Assembly (NCBI GenBank): GCA_003956705.1
Contig: QZCP01000401.1
Span: 124,001-188,000 of the forward strand
Direction: 5' to 3'
From: Brevipalpus yothersi
Lineage: Eukaryota > Arthropoda > Arachnida > Trombidiformes > Tenuipalpidae
DNA: 64,000 nucleotides
The notes beneath the pieces were generated by a model. That model was not told where the DNA came from. It did not search any database and saw nothing but the letters and a program-made list of their open reading frames with translations. The position numbers and the translations under genes are program-made. The stretch's first letter is position 1; the number at the start of each line of letters is the position of its first letter. This document shows, piece by piece, positions 12,537 through 23,981 of this stretch.

Positions 12537-13269
12537 TGTTATGCCTATTGAAGAGAATCATCATCACTCAGGAAAAATATGCGGAAGCCTCTCTCTTTCT
12601 CTCTCTTTCATCCTTCAACTTCAGTGAAAATTTGTATATTTAACCAAATACAGTCCATTGGTTTGTGTGTGTATGTGATTCACATACAAATCGAAAAATT
12701 ACTTCATATTACTTGCCAACACTTTCATAAACATTGTGAAAACCTAATTATCTCTACATATCATCGTTCATATCCTTGACCTTGACCTTGACCCATCTAT
12801 CGATATGGTCACAAGAGGCAAAATCTGTGAAAATTTATTCTCGATTTATTTGCAATCATCTCCATTTCCTTGAAGGAATTTCAAATGGTTAAAATTTTGT
12901 TCTCTCACGAGAAACTCCTATCTAAGTTGCACCATCATCAGTATCTAAATATAATGCTAAAATTAATGAGAAAATTTCTCCTCAAGATTATTCATATTTA
13001 GCTATCAAACTCTACTAGTAATTTACATCTCGTGATAATGTCTCAAGTAAAGGAAAAAGAATCTCTCTCCTCTGTGCAATCAGAATGAACAAATTCATTA
13101 TGTATTATAACAAAAAATGTATTGAAAATTTATCATCAATATATTGCTTATACACGTGTAATCAAATCCGAAAATAATTTCCGAGGATAAAAATATCATC
13201 ATATTGCACCATATCCACTTATTTCACATGGATTACTCATTCACTTCGTCACAAGCTTTTACTCTTGGA
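12537..13269. other. convergent intergenic region, TBCEL and Shaker 3' ends
   Basis: This AT-rich DNA lies between two facing genes and presumably holds both 3' UTRs. A run of ccttgacctt direct repeats lies at about 12773-12792. No gene was seen. Confidence 0.5.
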
Positions 13270-15315
13270 TCACTTGCTGGTTCCAATTCCTGACTTGAGT
13301 TGAATTTTTGGTAATATCTCAAGATCATCACTTCCACTTGAACTTTCACTTCCATCACTCTTATTATTATTATGCTCATCATCTTCCTCAATATCAGCTC
13401 GTGGTAATCCTGAAGTTCCAAGTAGAGGACAGCTTTTAACATGATTTTCGTTAGTTTTCTCCAATTTTTCGCTGCCAAGTTCTCGATTGCAAAAGTAATT
13501 AAAATTGGAAACTATCACAGGCACGGGAAGGGCTAATGTCAGCACTCCGGCAATTGCACACAACGATCCGATGATTTTGCCCCACAAACCTAACGGTACT
13601 TTATCACCATACCCAACGGTGGTCATTGTTACAACCTGTCAAATAATGCAAAAGTGATTGAAATTTTCATTTTCTTCGTACCCAAAATGATTGTAACTGT
13701 TAAATTTTCTTCTTTCTGGAAAAGGATAAGATTCTTGTTTATCATGAATACTATTACTACTTCTACTCACAGCCCACCAAAAAGCATCTGGAATTGATTT
13801 GAAGTATGAACGCTCTGAACCGGCCTCTGCATAAAATACGGCAGACGAGAATAGAATCACACCCATGAGTTGGAAAAACATCAGCAAACAGAGTTCTCTG
13901 AATGATGCTTTTAAAGTCATGCCAAGAATTTGTAGTCCCTTGGAATGACGGGAAAGCTTAAAAATTCTGAACACACGAACCAATCGGACTACTCGAAGCA
14001 TGACAAACGATAAAGCATGAGTTCTGTGGTGGAAGAAGAAATATTGTTATTATGTGATGAACTTTTTCGAATGTACGGCTTTTTTGGAGAGGCAAGTAAA
14101 CAGTCATATTATCGATATATATATCATCATTTACTCACTGTTTGTCAGCAACAAATTTGTGATATTCTGTTTCTCTTTGAGCGAGCATGGTTCCAAGAGT
14201 TATGAAGTACGGACAGATTGCAATTAAATCTACTAGATTCATGATGTCCTAGCAGTATGCAAGACGCAGAGATGAGAAACAGTCTATTATTAGGAGAGAA
14301 AAGCTGTTTGATTTGAATGCTGATCGCTTACCTTTGCGAAGGCTAATTTGGATGGACATGATAAAAAACGACAAAATAATTCAACACAAAACCAAATGAT
14401 GCATACACTTTCGATGAGAAAAAATGGCTGATCTTCGGAAGGCATTTCATCTTCAATTATTTTGGTCATATTATTGTGGGTGAAAACTTTGTAGTGACGA
14501 TATTGGGGAAGAGTTTCGATACAAAATATGACCATTGACAAGAGGATCACCGAAATTGAAATGATGGCCACTATTCGGGCAGCCTGGGAACTTTCCGGAT
14601 ACTCGAACAGGAGCCACACTTTTCGCTGGAAATTATTTGGAGGTGTAATTTCGGCCACTTGACTGGATCCGAGGCCTTCATCACGTCGAAATTCTTCGAA
14701 AGCATTTTCACCAAGTTCAAAGAATCGAACTTCGTCAACAAAATCTTCCAACGCAATACACGCTGGACGGCGAAGTTTCCCGCCACTTTGATAAAAGTAT
14801 AAAATAAATTCGAAACAATATCGATTTCGATCGAAAAAATATTCATCTCTCAGATAATCATAGTATCTATGGAATAGGGAGAAAAGGAGAGATAAAAAGA
14901 AACTGTACATCAATAAATTACCTAGGATACTCGTTTTGTTGACACTTTTGAGGCAAAGGTAACGGTTTTTTCACCTTATACGACGCTGTGGATCACCCAA
15001 AAGGGTGTCAGGAAAGGTTTGGATTGTACGAAGCTGAGTTTCAAATCGAAGTCCGCTAATATTAATGGTAATACGTTCACACAAACTGTGATCATGATCA
15101 AGTTGAACCAATGATTCGGATATTCGTCGACGTCTTTTGATACTTCGCTCGACCACCAGCTTTCGGGTACGAGTTTGATTGTATTCATCATTATTATCAC
15201 CTGACAATGATCTTGAGATGATAACACTTACAGCAGAAAAAATTAGGGCAAAATAGAGGACAAAAATGGCTGGATACAGTGGATATAGTGGTTGTGTGAT
15301 GAGTGATGTAGACAT
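13270..15315 (-). CDS. Shaker: Shaker-type (Kv1) voltage-gated potassium channel
   Basis: This is a plasma-membrane K+ channel subunit that assembles as tetramers through its T1 domain and repolarises excitable cells. Five exons join in phase: 15315-14975, 14866-14332, 14248-14139, 14023-13771 and 13635-13270 (534 aa with this start). The T1 domain (ITINISGLRFETQL, FPDTLLGDP, EYFFDRNR), the S1 region after RKVWLLFEYPESSQAAR, the S4 sensor LRVVRLVRVFRIFKLSRHSK, the S5 segment and the TTVGYGD filter are all present. An intron splits WWA|VVTMTT in the pore. The start is uncertain: residues before about SLSGDNND translate a pyrimidine tract that may be intron, with the true first exon upstream. 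The C-terminus ends GTSK rather than the PDZ-ligand ETDV of fly Shaker, which may reflect alternative splicing or lineage change. Confidence 0.93.
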
Positions 15316-15711
15316 TATCGTCGGCTGGAGCGTTATGGTCCGATGATGTTGCTGAATCAGTGTTAAAGTTCTTGTAGATTGTTTCACTGATTTGGCAACT
15401 ATTTTTCATGGCTTTCGTATCACACATGGCAAGCTTTTTGTGCCACTTTGTGGTCCTGGAAGATCAATTGTATTCATATAATTTCACTCCACGATAATGA
15501 ACATGATGGATTGAAAATATTGACTCCGATTTGAGCTTACACACATAAAACAAAGATAGAAGAAGAGAGAGGTTCTTAAAATGTGAGGAAAGATTAAATC
15601 TCAAGTGATTCGTGAAATTTAACTTTTCGAGGCATCACAGCTAGGGATACATGGTCCTAGTTTCATGGAACTGAAAAGATAGTTCATGCATCTCTCTCGC
15701 TTCCTTCTTTG

Positions 15712-15765
<54 letters not shown>

Positions 15766-18700
15766 GTGCTTCTTTTCTCCTTCTATCTCATTTCTATCTC
15801 GGTGAAAGGCAAGTCTCATAGCATGAAAATTTGAAACACTCGACTTTTAATTACTATAAATAAGACTCACAGCTTCCATGTATATGTGAGTGTGTTTCAC
15901 TTTCACTTAATTCAAATTTAGCTTCAACCACCATCATCTCTCTCTCTCTTTCTCTTTCTTTCTTTCCTTCTCGTACTCCGTTGATGGCAATGAACCAACA
16001 CAGTTGAAGAGAGAAAAATCAGATATTCTTTTCCGATGAATTTTACAGATGGATATTGAACAGCTCACTGTTAACTTCCGTTCAAATCACCACAGATTGG
16101 TTTTGTTAATATTTACAATCACTTGAGGTTTTAAGTTCAATATTTTGTAATCTGATATCCTTTGCACGATTGAGAACATACTTTTTTAGCCATAAGAGCT
16201 CTCTTCAAAGTGTAAAGTTTGTTTAAAGTTATCATGCAAACATTCTCAAGAAAAATTGTGTGTTTATTTATATATTTTCATGGAAAATGACGAAATATTC
16301 TTGTTATGAGATAAATTCCTCTTCCAAAATGATGAGAATAAGTAGACAATTTCTGAATCATGCAATCATAGTACAATGGTATCAAGCTATGACATAATCA
16401 AATTAAGTGATTCAACACATAACTAGTATTGATCAAATTCTCTCTATTTCTCAATTATTGGGGCCCTCAGCAAACTTTCAGAACTTGGTATAACTAGCCA
16501 AACTAGCCAGAGAACGTAAGATCGCGATTTACTCAGTTTTTGAGCAATTTCCTACTTTCGGGATAAAACTTTTCTCAATGACCGACCTGAACGAATTTTT
16601 CACCAAATAAATTTTTGAAGTCTTCGCCTCAAGATTCATTGATTTAAGATCTTAGATCTTTCACACAGCAAAGGTGTTATACTAGGGCTCAATTTTGGCG
16701 TTATACTAACAAACAGTTTCATTGATGATTTCACAAAGGCGATTGTCCAGCCATTTTCAATCTACCTTGAATTGTAATCCAATCTCTCACATTCTGAGAA
16801 AACTTTCAATGCTGCCTAAAAATAAATTATCGGAAATCAAATACGATCTCTTCTAGAATCAAGAATATCTCTCTGAAAAGCACGAAAAAATTCGATTGAT
16901 TATTCTATCAAGCTGGGGATCTGATTTGATCAAGATTTTGGTCTCAACAATAGTAAACTAATGAAAAATTGATGAAGAATCAAGTAGAGTATCCGAGGCC
17001 ATAATCTACAGAGACAATCTCGATTGGTGTTGATTAACTATAAGTCTCATGTGCATCTTACATAACTCTTGTTGCTAGAGTAATTTTCGAAATAAAACGT
17101 GATCTAACAGCATATTCAATGAATTATTCTGTCAAGAGCCAACTCCGATGGTAAACTAACAATTAGATTCGATAATTTGATAATAATGGTGGCATGATTG
17201 GAGAAATAATAGTGATTCATCCAGCCTGATCAATTTTAATTAAACTAAAATCCTGTATTTAAATGATTACCATTATCTCTGAAACTATTCATGCATAATT
17301 AGAAAGAAGTGAAGTTGCATAACATTATGTACATGTATGTATGTATGTGTTTGCTTTCCAGTCCGTTGGAGAAGATGTGGACAGATCTTCTTCTGGAAGA
17401 TAATGAGAATAAAATAAATAATTGTCGTTCGTTCAAGATTGGCCTTGATAAAAACTAAAGATTTAACGGTAATCCAATTGTACATTCCTGAATTTGAAAA
17501 TAGATCAAGTTCTGCTTAATCAATCACATTCAAGCTCATCAAAATTTATCAGATGGAAAATCTAGTTGACATCCTCTGTTATCAAGTGAATTAACTCTAC
17601 GGATTGATGCTCTCAATGAATTTTGAACAGGTCTCTCATCCACAGAACTCACAAGATGATAGAAAATATCATACACATGTGATTTATGTAATATCATGCT
17701 TTCTGGTTGCAGATCCTTTGATTATCAAAAAAAATTGGCGCATAAATAAACAATGAGTGATTAAAATTTTACACCTTTAGAAGAATATTTCCATGAAACT
17801 TACATATAGTAACTCATGGTATTCATGTATGATATTACAGTAATTTACAAAGGCCTATTCTATCTAAGCTCCTTGGTTGGAAGTCAGAACGCTTTTCAAT
17901 TATGGTTTTCAGTTCTCAGTCCACTTATCCGAATAATAAAACGGTTGAAGTGAAAAAATCATCGGAAACAAAAACAATTTTGATTTTTCGCTCAAAAATT
18001 CTTGAAAAATCTTTGAGAAATTGTTGTTCTTTGTTCTGATCTTGGCAAAAAAAATTCAAGGCGTATCTATCAGGGAGAATTTATTAATTTAATTTCAGCA
18101 AACTGATTGTTTTGTTTTTCTAAAATTTGATAAAAACAAGTCAAGAAACAGAACTTCGACAAAACAAGCTACCACTTAACAACAATCAAATTATTCATTC
18201 TCTATTCTTTTGAATGGATTATTAACTTCTCCAATTAAAATGCTTTTTTGGCGCCTCTTCCTCAAACTTATGACTGAAAAAAACAACAACAAAAAATCAT
18301 TTCAATGCCGCTAACTAAATTCGAAAAAATCGAAAAAGAAATTCAACTCATATAATAAGAATGCGTAATTTTCTTAGAATATCATGAGAATTGCTTACAC
18401 AAGGGCTAGCTTCTCAGAAATATGCTGAGAATCTTCTGAAATCAGGTTCGCCTGACAAGGCAATCTCTTTCTCTCTCTTTCTCTCTCTCTCTCTCTCTTT
18501 ATTGCCGAAAATGCTGGTCGATACATCGGAGCAAGTGTATCTGTATCTCTCTCTCTTTTCCTCTTTCTCTTTCTCTTTCTCTCTCTCTCCTCCTAACATG
18601 ACGTCAATTGTAACCATAGTAGATACTCGAATGGGGGTATAAGTGCTTTTTCAATATGGCTGTTCACAGTTTTGTTGAACTGTTCTAGTTATTCTGATTT

Positions 18701-18906
18701 GTGTGTGTGTGTCTGTCACTTGGCTTACCGTGTTGTCCATCAAATTCTTAACTAGAGTGTTGTGAAAATTGTTCTAGTGGTCATCTGGAGTGGCCTAATT
18801 ATTTTGTATTACAGTCATTCGAGTACGAGCGACTGTTGTTCTTCCTGATGATTGTCTGAATTTGTTCTGAGCGGATCTTTAAGTTCGCTTATTCATTCAA
18901 TAAATC
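15316..18906. other. upstream region of Shaker and NPDC1, no gene seen
   Basis: This is about 3.6 kb of AT-rich DNA between two outward-facing genes. It includes a (CT)n block at 15715-15762 and mixed CT tracts at 15940-15965 and 18463-18590. Non-coding first exons of either gene could lie here, but no exon could be supported. Confidence 0.5.
15715..15762. repeat. (CT)n microsatellite
   Basis: An uninterrupted CT run of about 48 bp upstream of the Shaker gene. Confidence 0.95.
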
Positions 18907-21427
18907 ATGCTTTTTCGATGGAATCTGGTAGTTTTAGTCACCCTTTTGGCCTGTCTTTACACTGGACTGTTAGTAGAATGTAGAGGAGGTAGAGGAGGTA
19001 AGTTGAGCAAGATTGTTCAGTTTCATGAGAACATTCGACTATAATCGAACTCTTCTTCTTAATCTTCGAATTTGAGGAAATTAATTCATCAAAAGCGAAA
19101 TGAATGATGACAATAAAATTGAATCATATTTCCACAGTAAATCCTTTTTGCAACCTTTCCTTATGCTTTTTACCGACTCTTAGCCGCTATCAAAGAGATC
19201 ATCTGTTTGTTCAGCTTGTCGATACATTTACATGATCAGATAAACCCGCAGTTAATGTCATAAAGTCTAATGAGACTCATAGAAGAGACTTGAGCAATTG
19301 AGAAGCCTATTCATCCGGATTAATTATACTAAGAATTTTTCATGTTCATATTTTTACAGGTAGCCGTGGTGGTTCAAGGGGTAGATCAAAAGGAGGGGGA
19401 GGAGTTTACAATCGAATGACCTCATGGCTATCTTCGAAGCCAAAATATACCAAATTACAAGAGCCCAAAAAGCCACCTCCAGCAGGCTTTAAGCCTGTAC
19501 CGAAGGAAAAGCCAAAACCCTATCCAACACAGCCTCCTAGCCGGGCTGTTCCCCATTATCCTGCATACCCTGGTTCTCATGGCTCAAATATTCCATCAAC
19601 TTCAGCACCAATATATTCACCCATGATGTCGGGCTCCAATATGAATATGAATTCCAAGCCCAGCAAAGGTCTCGGCCTAGCCGGTGCAGCCGGTGCTGGA
19701 CTTCTTGGTGGAGCTATCGGTGGAGCGGCAATGGGTGCTGCTATGGGATCCATGGCAAGACCCAGAATTTATGGTGATGGATATTATCCACATGGTTATC
19801 CAAACAGCTATCCTGGTGGCTATCCTAGTGGCTATCCTAACGGTTATCCTGGTGGCTATCCTAATGGCTATCCTAGTGGCTATCCATATCAGTATGCCAA
19901 TGGCTATCCAACAAGCAAGTAAGTTATCTGAGAGAAAAAATTCTGTGCAACTCAGAAGCTCATGTAAGTGAATGAGTGAGAATACAGAAAGTTCTGATTA
20001 TTTTTCTTGATGACAAGGAATCACGTCCGTCTCATGAGTATTGATGTGATGTAATGATGACATGTATTGATGAGTATTAATTGAGTTTCTATAGTGTATT
20101 ATAAAGGTTTGCGAAAACGAAATTGACCTTGTTAGTGTACATGATTGGGAGAGCAAAAAAATATTCCTGCTAAAAGAACTGATTGCGTAAACAGATTCCT
20201 TGGTGTATCATAATTGTGATATCAATTGATCATAGTTTCTTTTTTACTTCACAGTCAAAATTATCCATACAATCTACAGCCAATTTCTGGTGAACCTTTT
20301 GTCGAATCGGCAACAACAATATCTCAAAATGAAACTCAAAGTCAATCGACTATCGTTCGTGAATCGAATGCAACAAGCCAACCGGAAACCGCTGAATTGG
20401 TATCACAAGATTTGGTGATGCTCAAGAAAGCAGCAGTTGAATCATATCCTGAAGGTCTTGCATCATTCAAAGATTTCAACAACAACAACAGCAACAAAAG
20501 ATCATTTGGTGATCTATATTTTGTCGGTAAGCAGATAGTATCATTAAACAAAATTTTCTCTTCCTCCCACTGTTCCATCACACAAGTCACTTCCTGTGCG
20601 AGCTGATTAATTGAATTCACTGATTATTTATGTTCAATTTTCCATCCTAGCCATTGTGGTTGGTGCAAGTGTGCTCGCAATATCGACTGTAATTGGGACT
20701 GGCTATTGTTTTTACAAATTTCAACAATACAATAAGTCCGCCGGTGATGTAGATTATCCAGCTTACGGTGTGGTTGGGCCACAGATCAAGGATCCATCTG
20801 GAACTGGATCAGTGTCACCAGATGGTGATCGAAAGTTGGCTCAATCAGCTCAAATGTATCACTATCACCACCAGAAGCAACAAATGATTGCCTCTGAGAA
20901 GTGAGTAAAGTTTTGTTTGATCAATCGATCAGATCATCTTTTCCAATCAAAACGAATTCCCCAATCAAATACAGAAAGGAGTGGGAGAAAATTGTTTCGA
21001 ATATATTGTAAGATCAATGATTCTAGCTCGATCGATGGTGAAAATTTTCTCGATTTAATTCGACAATCTTTTCCGTTAATGCATACAGCATGCATTAATG
21101 CATGTAGTGAAACATTTTTCTCAAATACTGTACACTCAAAAACTTGATAATATGTTTAATGTTATTCTTTTTTCCCACAGAGTTGCTACCTCTCGTCACA
21201 CATCAGCATCGGATGTGGATTCAGAGGAAGAGAATGAAGAAGGTGATTACACTGTGTATGAATGTCCGGGTCTAGCATCAACTGGTGAGATGGAAGTTAA
21301 AAATCCTCTCTTTCATGATGATATTACTCCGGATGCATCACCATGTGTTGTGAAGGAACGAGAGAAGAATGAGAAAGAGGAAAATAAGGACAGAGATTTT
21401 CTTGGTGTGAAAAAGGACAAAAAGTGA
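18907..21427 (+). CDS. NPDC1: NPDC1/CAB-1-like membrane protein with prion-like ectodomain
   Basis: Five exons join in phase: 18907-18997, 19360-19918, 20255-20526, 20651-20900 and 21181-21427 (472 aa). The C-terminal half is diagnostic of neural proliferation differentiation and control protein 1: a transmembrane segment (IVVGASVLAISTVIGTGYCF), then RKLAQSAQMYHYHHQKQQM, the acidic SEEENEEGDYTVYECPGLA and STGEMEVKNPLFHDD. NPDC1/CAB-1 proteins are neuronal and vesicle-associated. The N-terminal half is unlike the usual family. It has a signal peptide, then RGGRGGSRGGSRGRSKGGGG-like basic repeats, a Pro-rich stretch, an Ala/Gly hydrophobic block (LGLAGAAGAGLLGGAIGGAA) and at least ten GYP repeats. 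This order recalls Shadoo/prion proteins; homology to them is not shown. The exon 2-3 junction is supported by phase and by a consensus GTAAGT donor. Confidence 0.88.
19794..19910 (+). repeat. coding tandem repeat, G-Y-P units
   Basis: A 12-bp repeat of the type ggCTATCCTnnTGG encodes G-Y-P-X-(G/S/N) units near the end of exon 2 of the NPDC1-like gene. Units vary mostly at the third and fourth positions (N, S, G). Short coding repeats like this expand and contract easily, so the copy number may vary between individuals. Confidence 0.9.
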
Positions 21428-23981
21428 GGAAAAATCAATCAATGACCATCAAATCAAATCAAATGTATTGTTAAATATGGAAGCAGTATTTTTGATTTGA
21501 AACATCTCAAGGATCACAAAAAAAATTACCAAAACAAAATATTTTCCCCTCAAAAGTATTACATCATCAGTAACCATTGATTCTACATGTTCATCTGAAA
21601 ACTATCGATCTGACCGGTTATAATTGCTACTAATAATTAGAAAGGGAACCGATATACATTCGAAGATCAACGTGATAGCTTGACTTTTACACCATAATTT
21701 CTCAAGTCTCATCTAAATCCGTTGCAGCTATCAGTAGAATCATTTATATCTCACTTTTATCAAACTTTCTCTTGGGTTACTCTGTAATTAATTCTGAGAA
21801 GAGTTCATATTCTGCATCTGGTTTAAAATTATAAATGTCACCAAAAAATTGTGTCCTTCTCCCCGAAAATGACCCGCCTTGTTGACTATTCAGAAAAATT
21901 TAAATACTCCTTCGTTGTAAATTGTTTGAATATCATAATTTATCAATTCTTCCAGCTGCTATCTTTTTCCTGTAAATATACCTTGATTATCCATTAATTA
22001 ATTAATTAATGAGGCTTGATTTCTTTTCTGATTAATACCGAACATTTTTTGCCTTCTATATATGTCTTGAAAAATGAAAATAAAGAAGAAGAAGAAGTAT
22101 CCATTTAATATTGATTATGTCTAATATCAATCGGTAGAGTCATATTCATTCCTCCTTGTAATGTAGTGTATATTAATACCATGACAGAGGAACAAAAACT
22201 CTATAGTTCACCAGAATACTGGAAGCATGGAAGAGTGATATTTTTTCTAATAAATGAATTGCAAATCACTTCCGGGTGTTCTCATAAATTGGAATAGAAA
22301 AATCTGAGCAACTCAATGCTTGAATATTCATAGTTCTACACCTTCTCAGTCGAGATTCTTTCTATGATACTCTGCGAAGTGAACAAGAAATCTAATGACC
22401 TCACTTTCATTTGAGCAAAAATGAAGCAATTATGCTTATTACTATGTCTCATTAACCACGGAAAAATAACAAGCAGAAAGCTAAATTCTCTCTGAAAGAT
22501 GATGAGACACTCAGAAAGAGAGAGAGAATTTGAGTTCTTTCCCCTTCGAACTCTAAAATTCTGGTAGGAAATACTTTTTTCAATTTCGTGGAAGATTCTT
22601 CAAAAAGCTTCGAAGCTATAATAGGATCATGGAACCAGAAAAATTCATTGGCCGATTGTTCAAGAACTTTTTATTCCCTAAGATCATTAGTAGGGGCTAA
22701 ACGAAACATGTACAAGCATAGATAATCACTGATAGTGTTGAGAATATCTATTTGAATCGATTCTCGAGTTCCATAAAGAGATGAAGGAAGGCGCTCGAAA
22801 ATCTTTACTTACAGATTCAGCTTATAACTAGACTGTGCTCAATATTGCAATAAACTTTGAAATGAGATGTCTTAATACGATCCCGAACTAAAATAGGCAC
22901 TCTCAGGTGAAATGAATTCCTCAAATCAGAATAATTCAAGATTTCTTCATCACCAGTCCATAATAAAGTTAGCATATGAATCAAAAAAACTATTCTCATA
23001 TGCATGAAAGTTTTTTGCTTCGTTCATTTCTTCTTTTCTCATTATCAAATCTAAAATTTTAACTCATCTCCACCGAGACCGTGAATAATGTGTCAGGATA
23101 GCTGAATTCTTTTCATTTTATCCTGAGCCAGAGAGTTTTTTCTTCATCCAATTTGCATAGTCACACAAATTACTCCAAGAAACTATGTCTTATCTTATGA
23201 ATATTAAAGCATTTCCAGCCCAATCAATATTGCTCGTTCCATGTGCATTTTCTCATTTCTTCTATTTTTTCAAATGAGCTGAAAAAAAGACCATCAAAAT
23301 AACAAAGACAAGAAGCGAGACAAAAAATTTAATTTTCATAAGATATGAGCGTTAATTCTATGGGAAAATCAATAAAGTTACCATAGGTAACTTGTAATCT
23401 AGGGAAAAGTGAGCAAGATCCATCTGTAAAGAATTGCTTCATCTCTCATCTTGCGCACACCGAAAAAAAGTGATGCATATATATTCGACAATATCTGGAT
23501 CTCATCTTCTAAACTCAACATCCCAAATTTTGCTCTAACATCATCTCTCATCCTTTTTTTCATATCTCTCTTCTTCCATGCAAATGGCTGCTCCTTAAGT
23601 TGCTAATAGTCGGCAAGATTGTTTGTTTGTTTTTCTGGCTCACAGAATTTTCTATCTTTCTTTTTTCCTCATTTCCATTGACGATCGAATCTCTTTTTCT
23701 CTTTCTGGTTAACTATTCTCGGTTATTTTTGTTCCAATAACTCATTTATACCCCCAAAATATACATACTCAGACACCAGTTCAGCCTTCATTTCATCTAT
23801 AACATTCTCATGAATTGTGTTCAATTCTTATTCTACTTTGTGCGTGCTATTTACACTCAATAGGATAAATATATATACTCATATTAATGTGGATAAGGGA
23901 ATCGATTTTGATCGATTTTCAATAGTTTAACAGAGAGCAATTTTTTGGAGTGATTTTCATCATTACTAACCAAACAGAGCA
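21428..23981. other. NPDC1 3' flank and KChIP upstream region
   Basis: The first 420 bp is NPDC1 3' UTR, also copied at 4030-4450. An ATTA repeat (about 21995-22012) and aataaa-type signals near 22080 follow. The remainder is AT-rich with no supported exon. A tataaa-like tract near 23868-23878 could belong to the KChIP promoter. Confidence 0.5.

Noticed and set aside
19416..19922. The GYP-repeat frame as a separate cuticle-like gene
   Set aside because: The frame ends in a stop created by the donor AAG|TAAGT, and splicing at GTAAGT joins exon 3 in phase. A retained-intron isoform is still reported as a finding.
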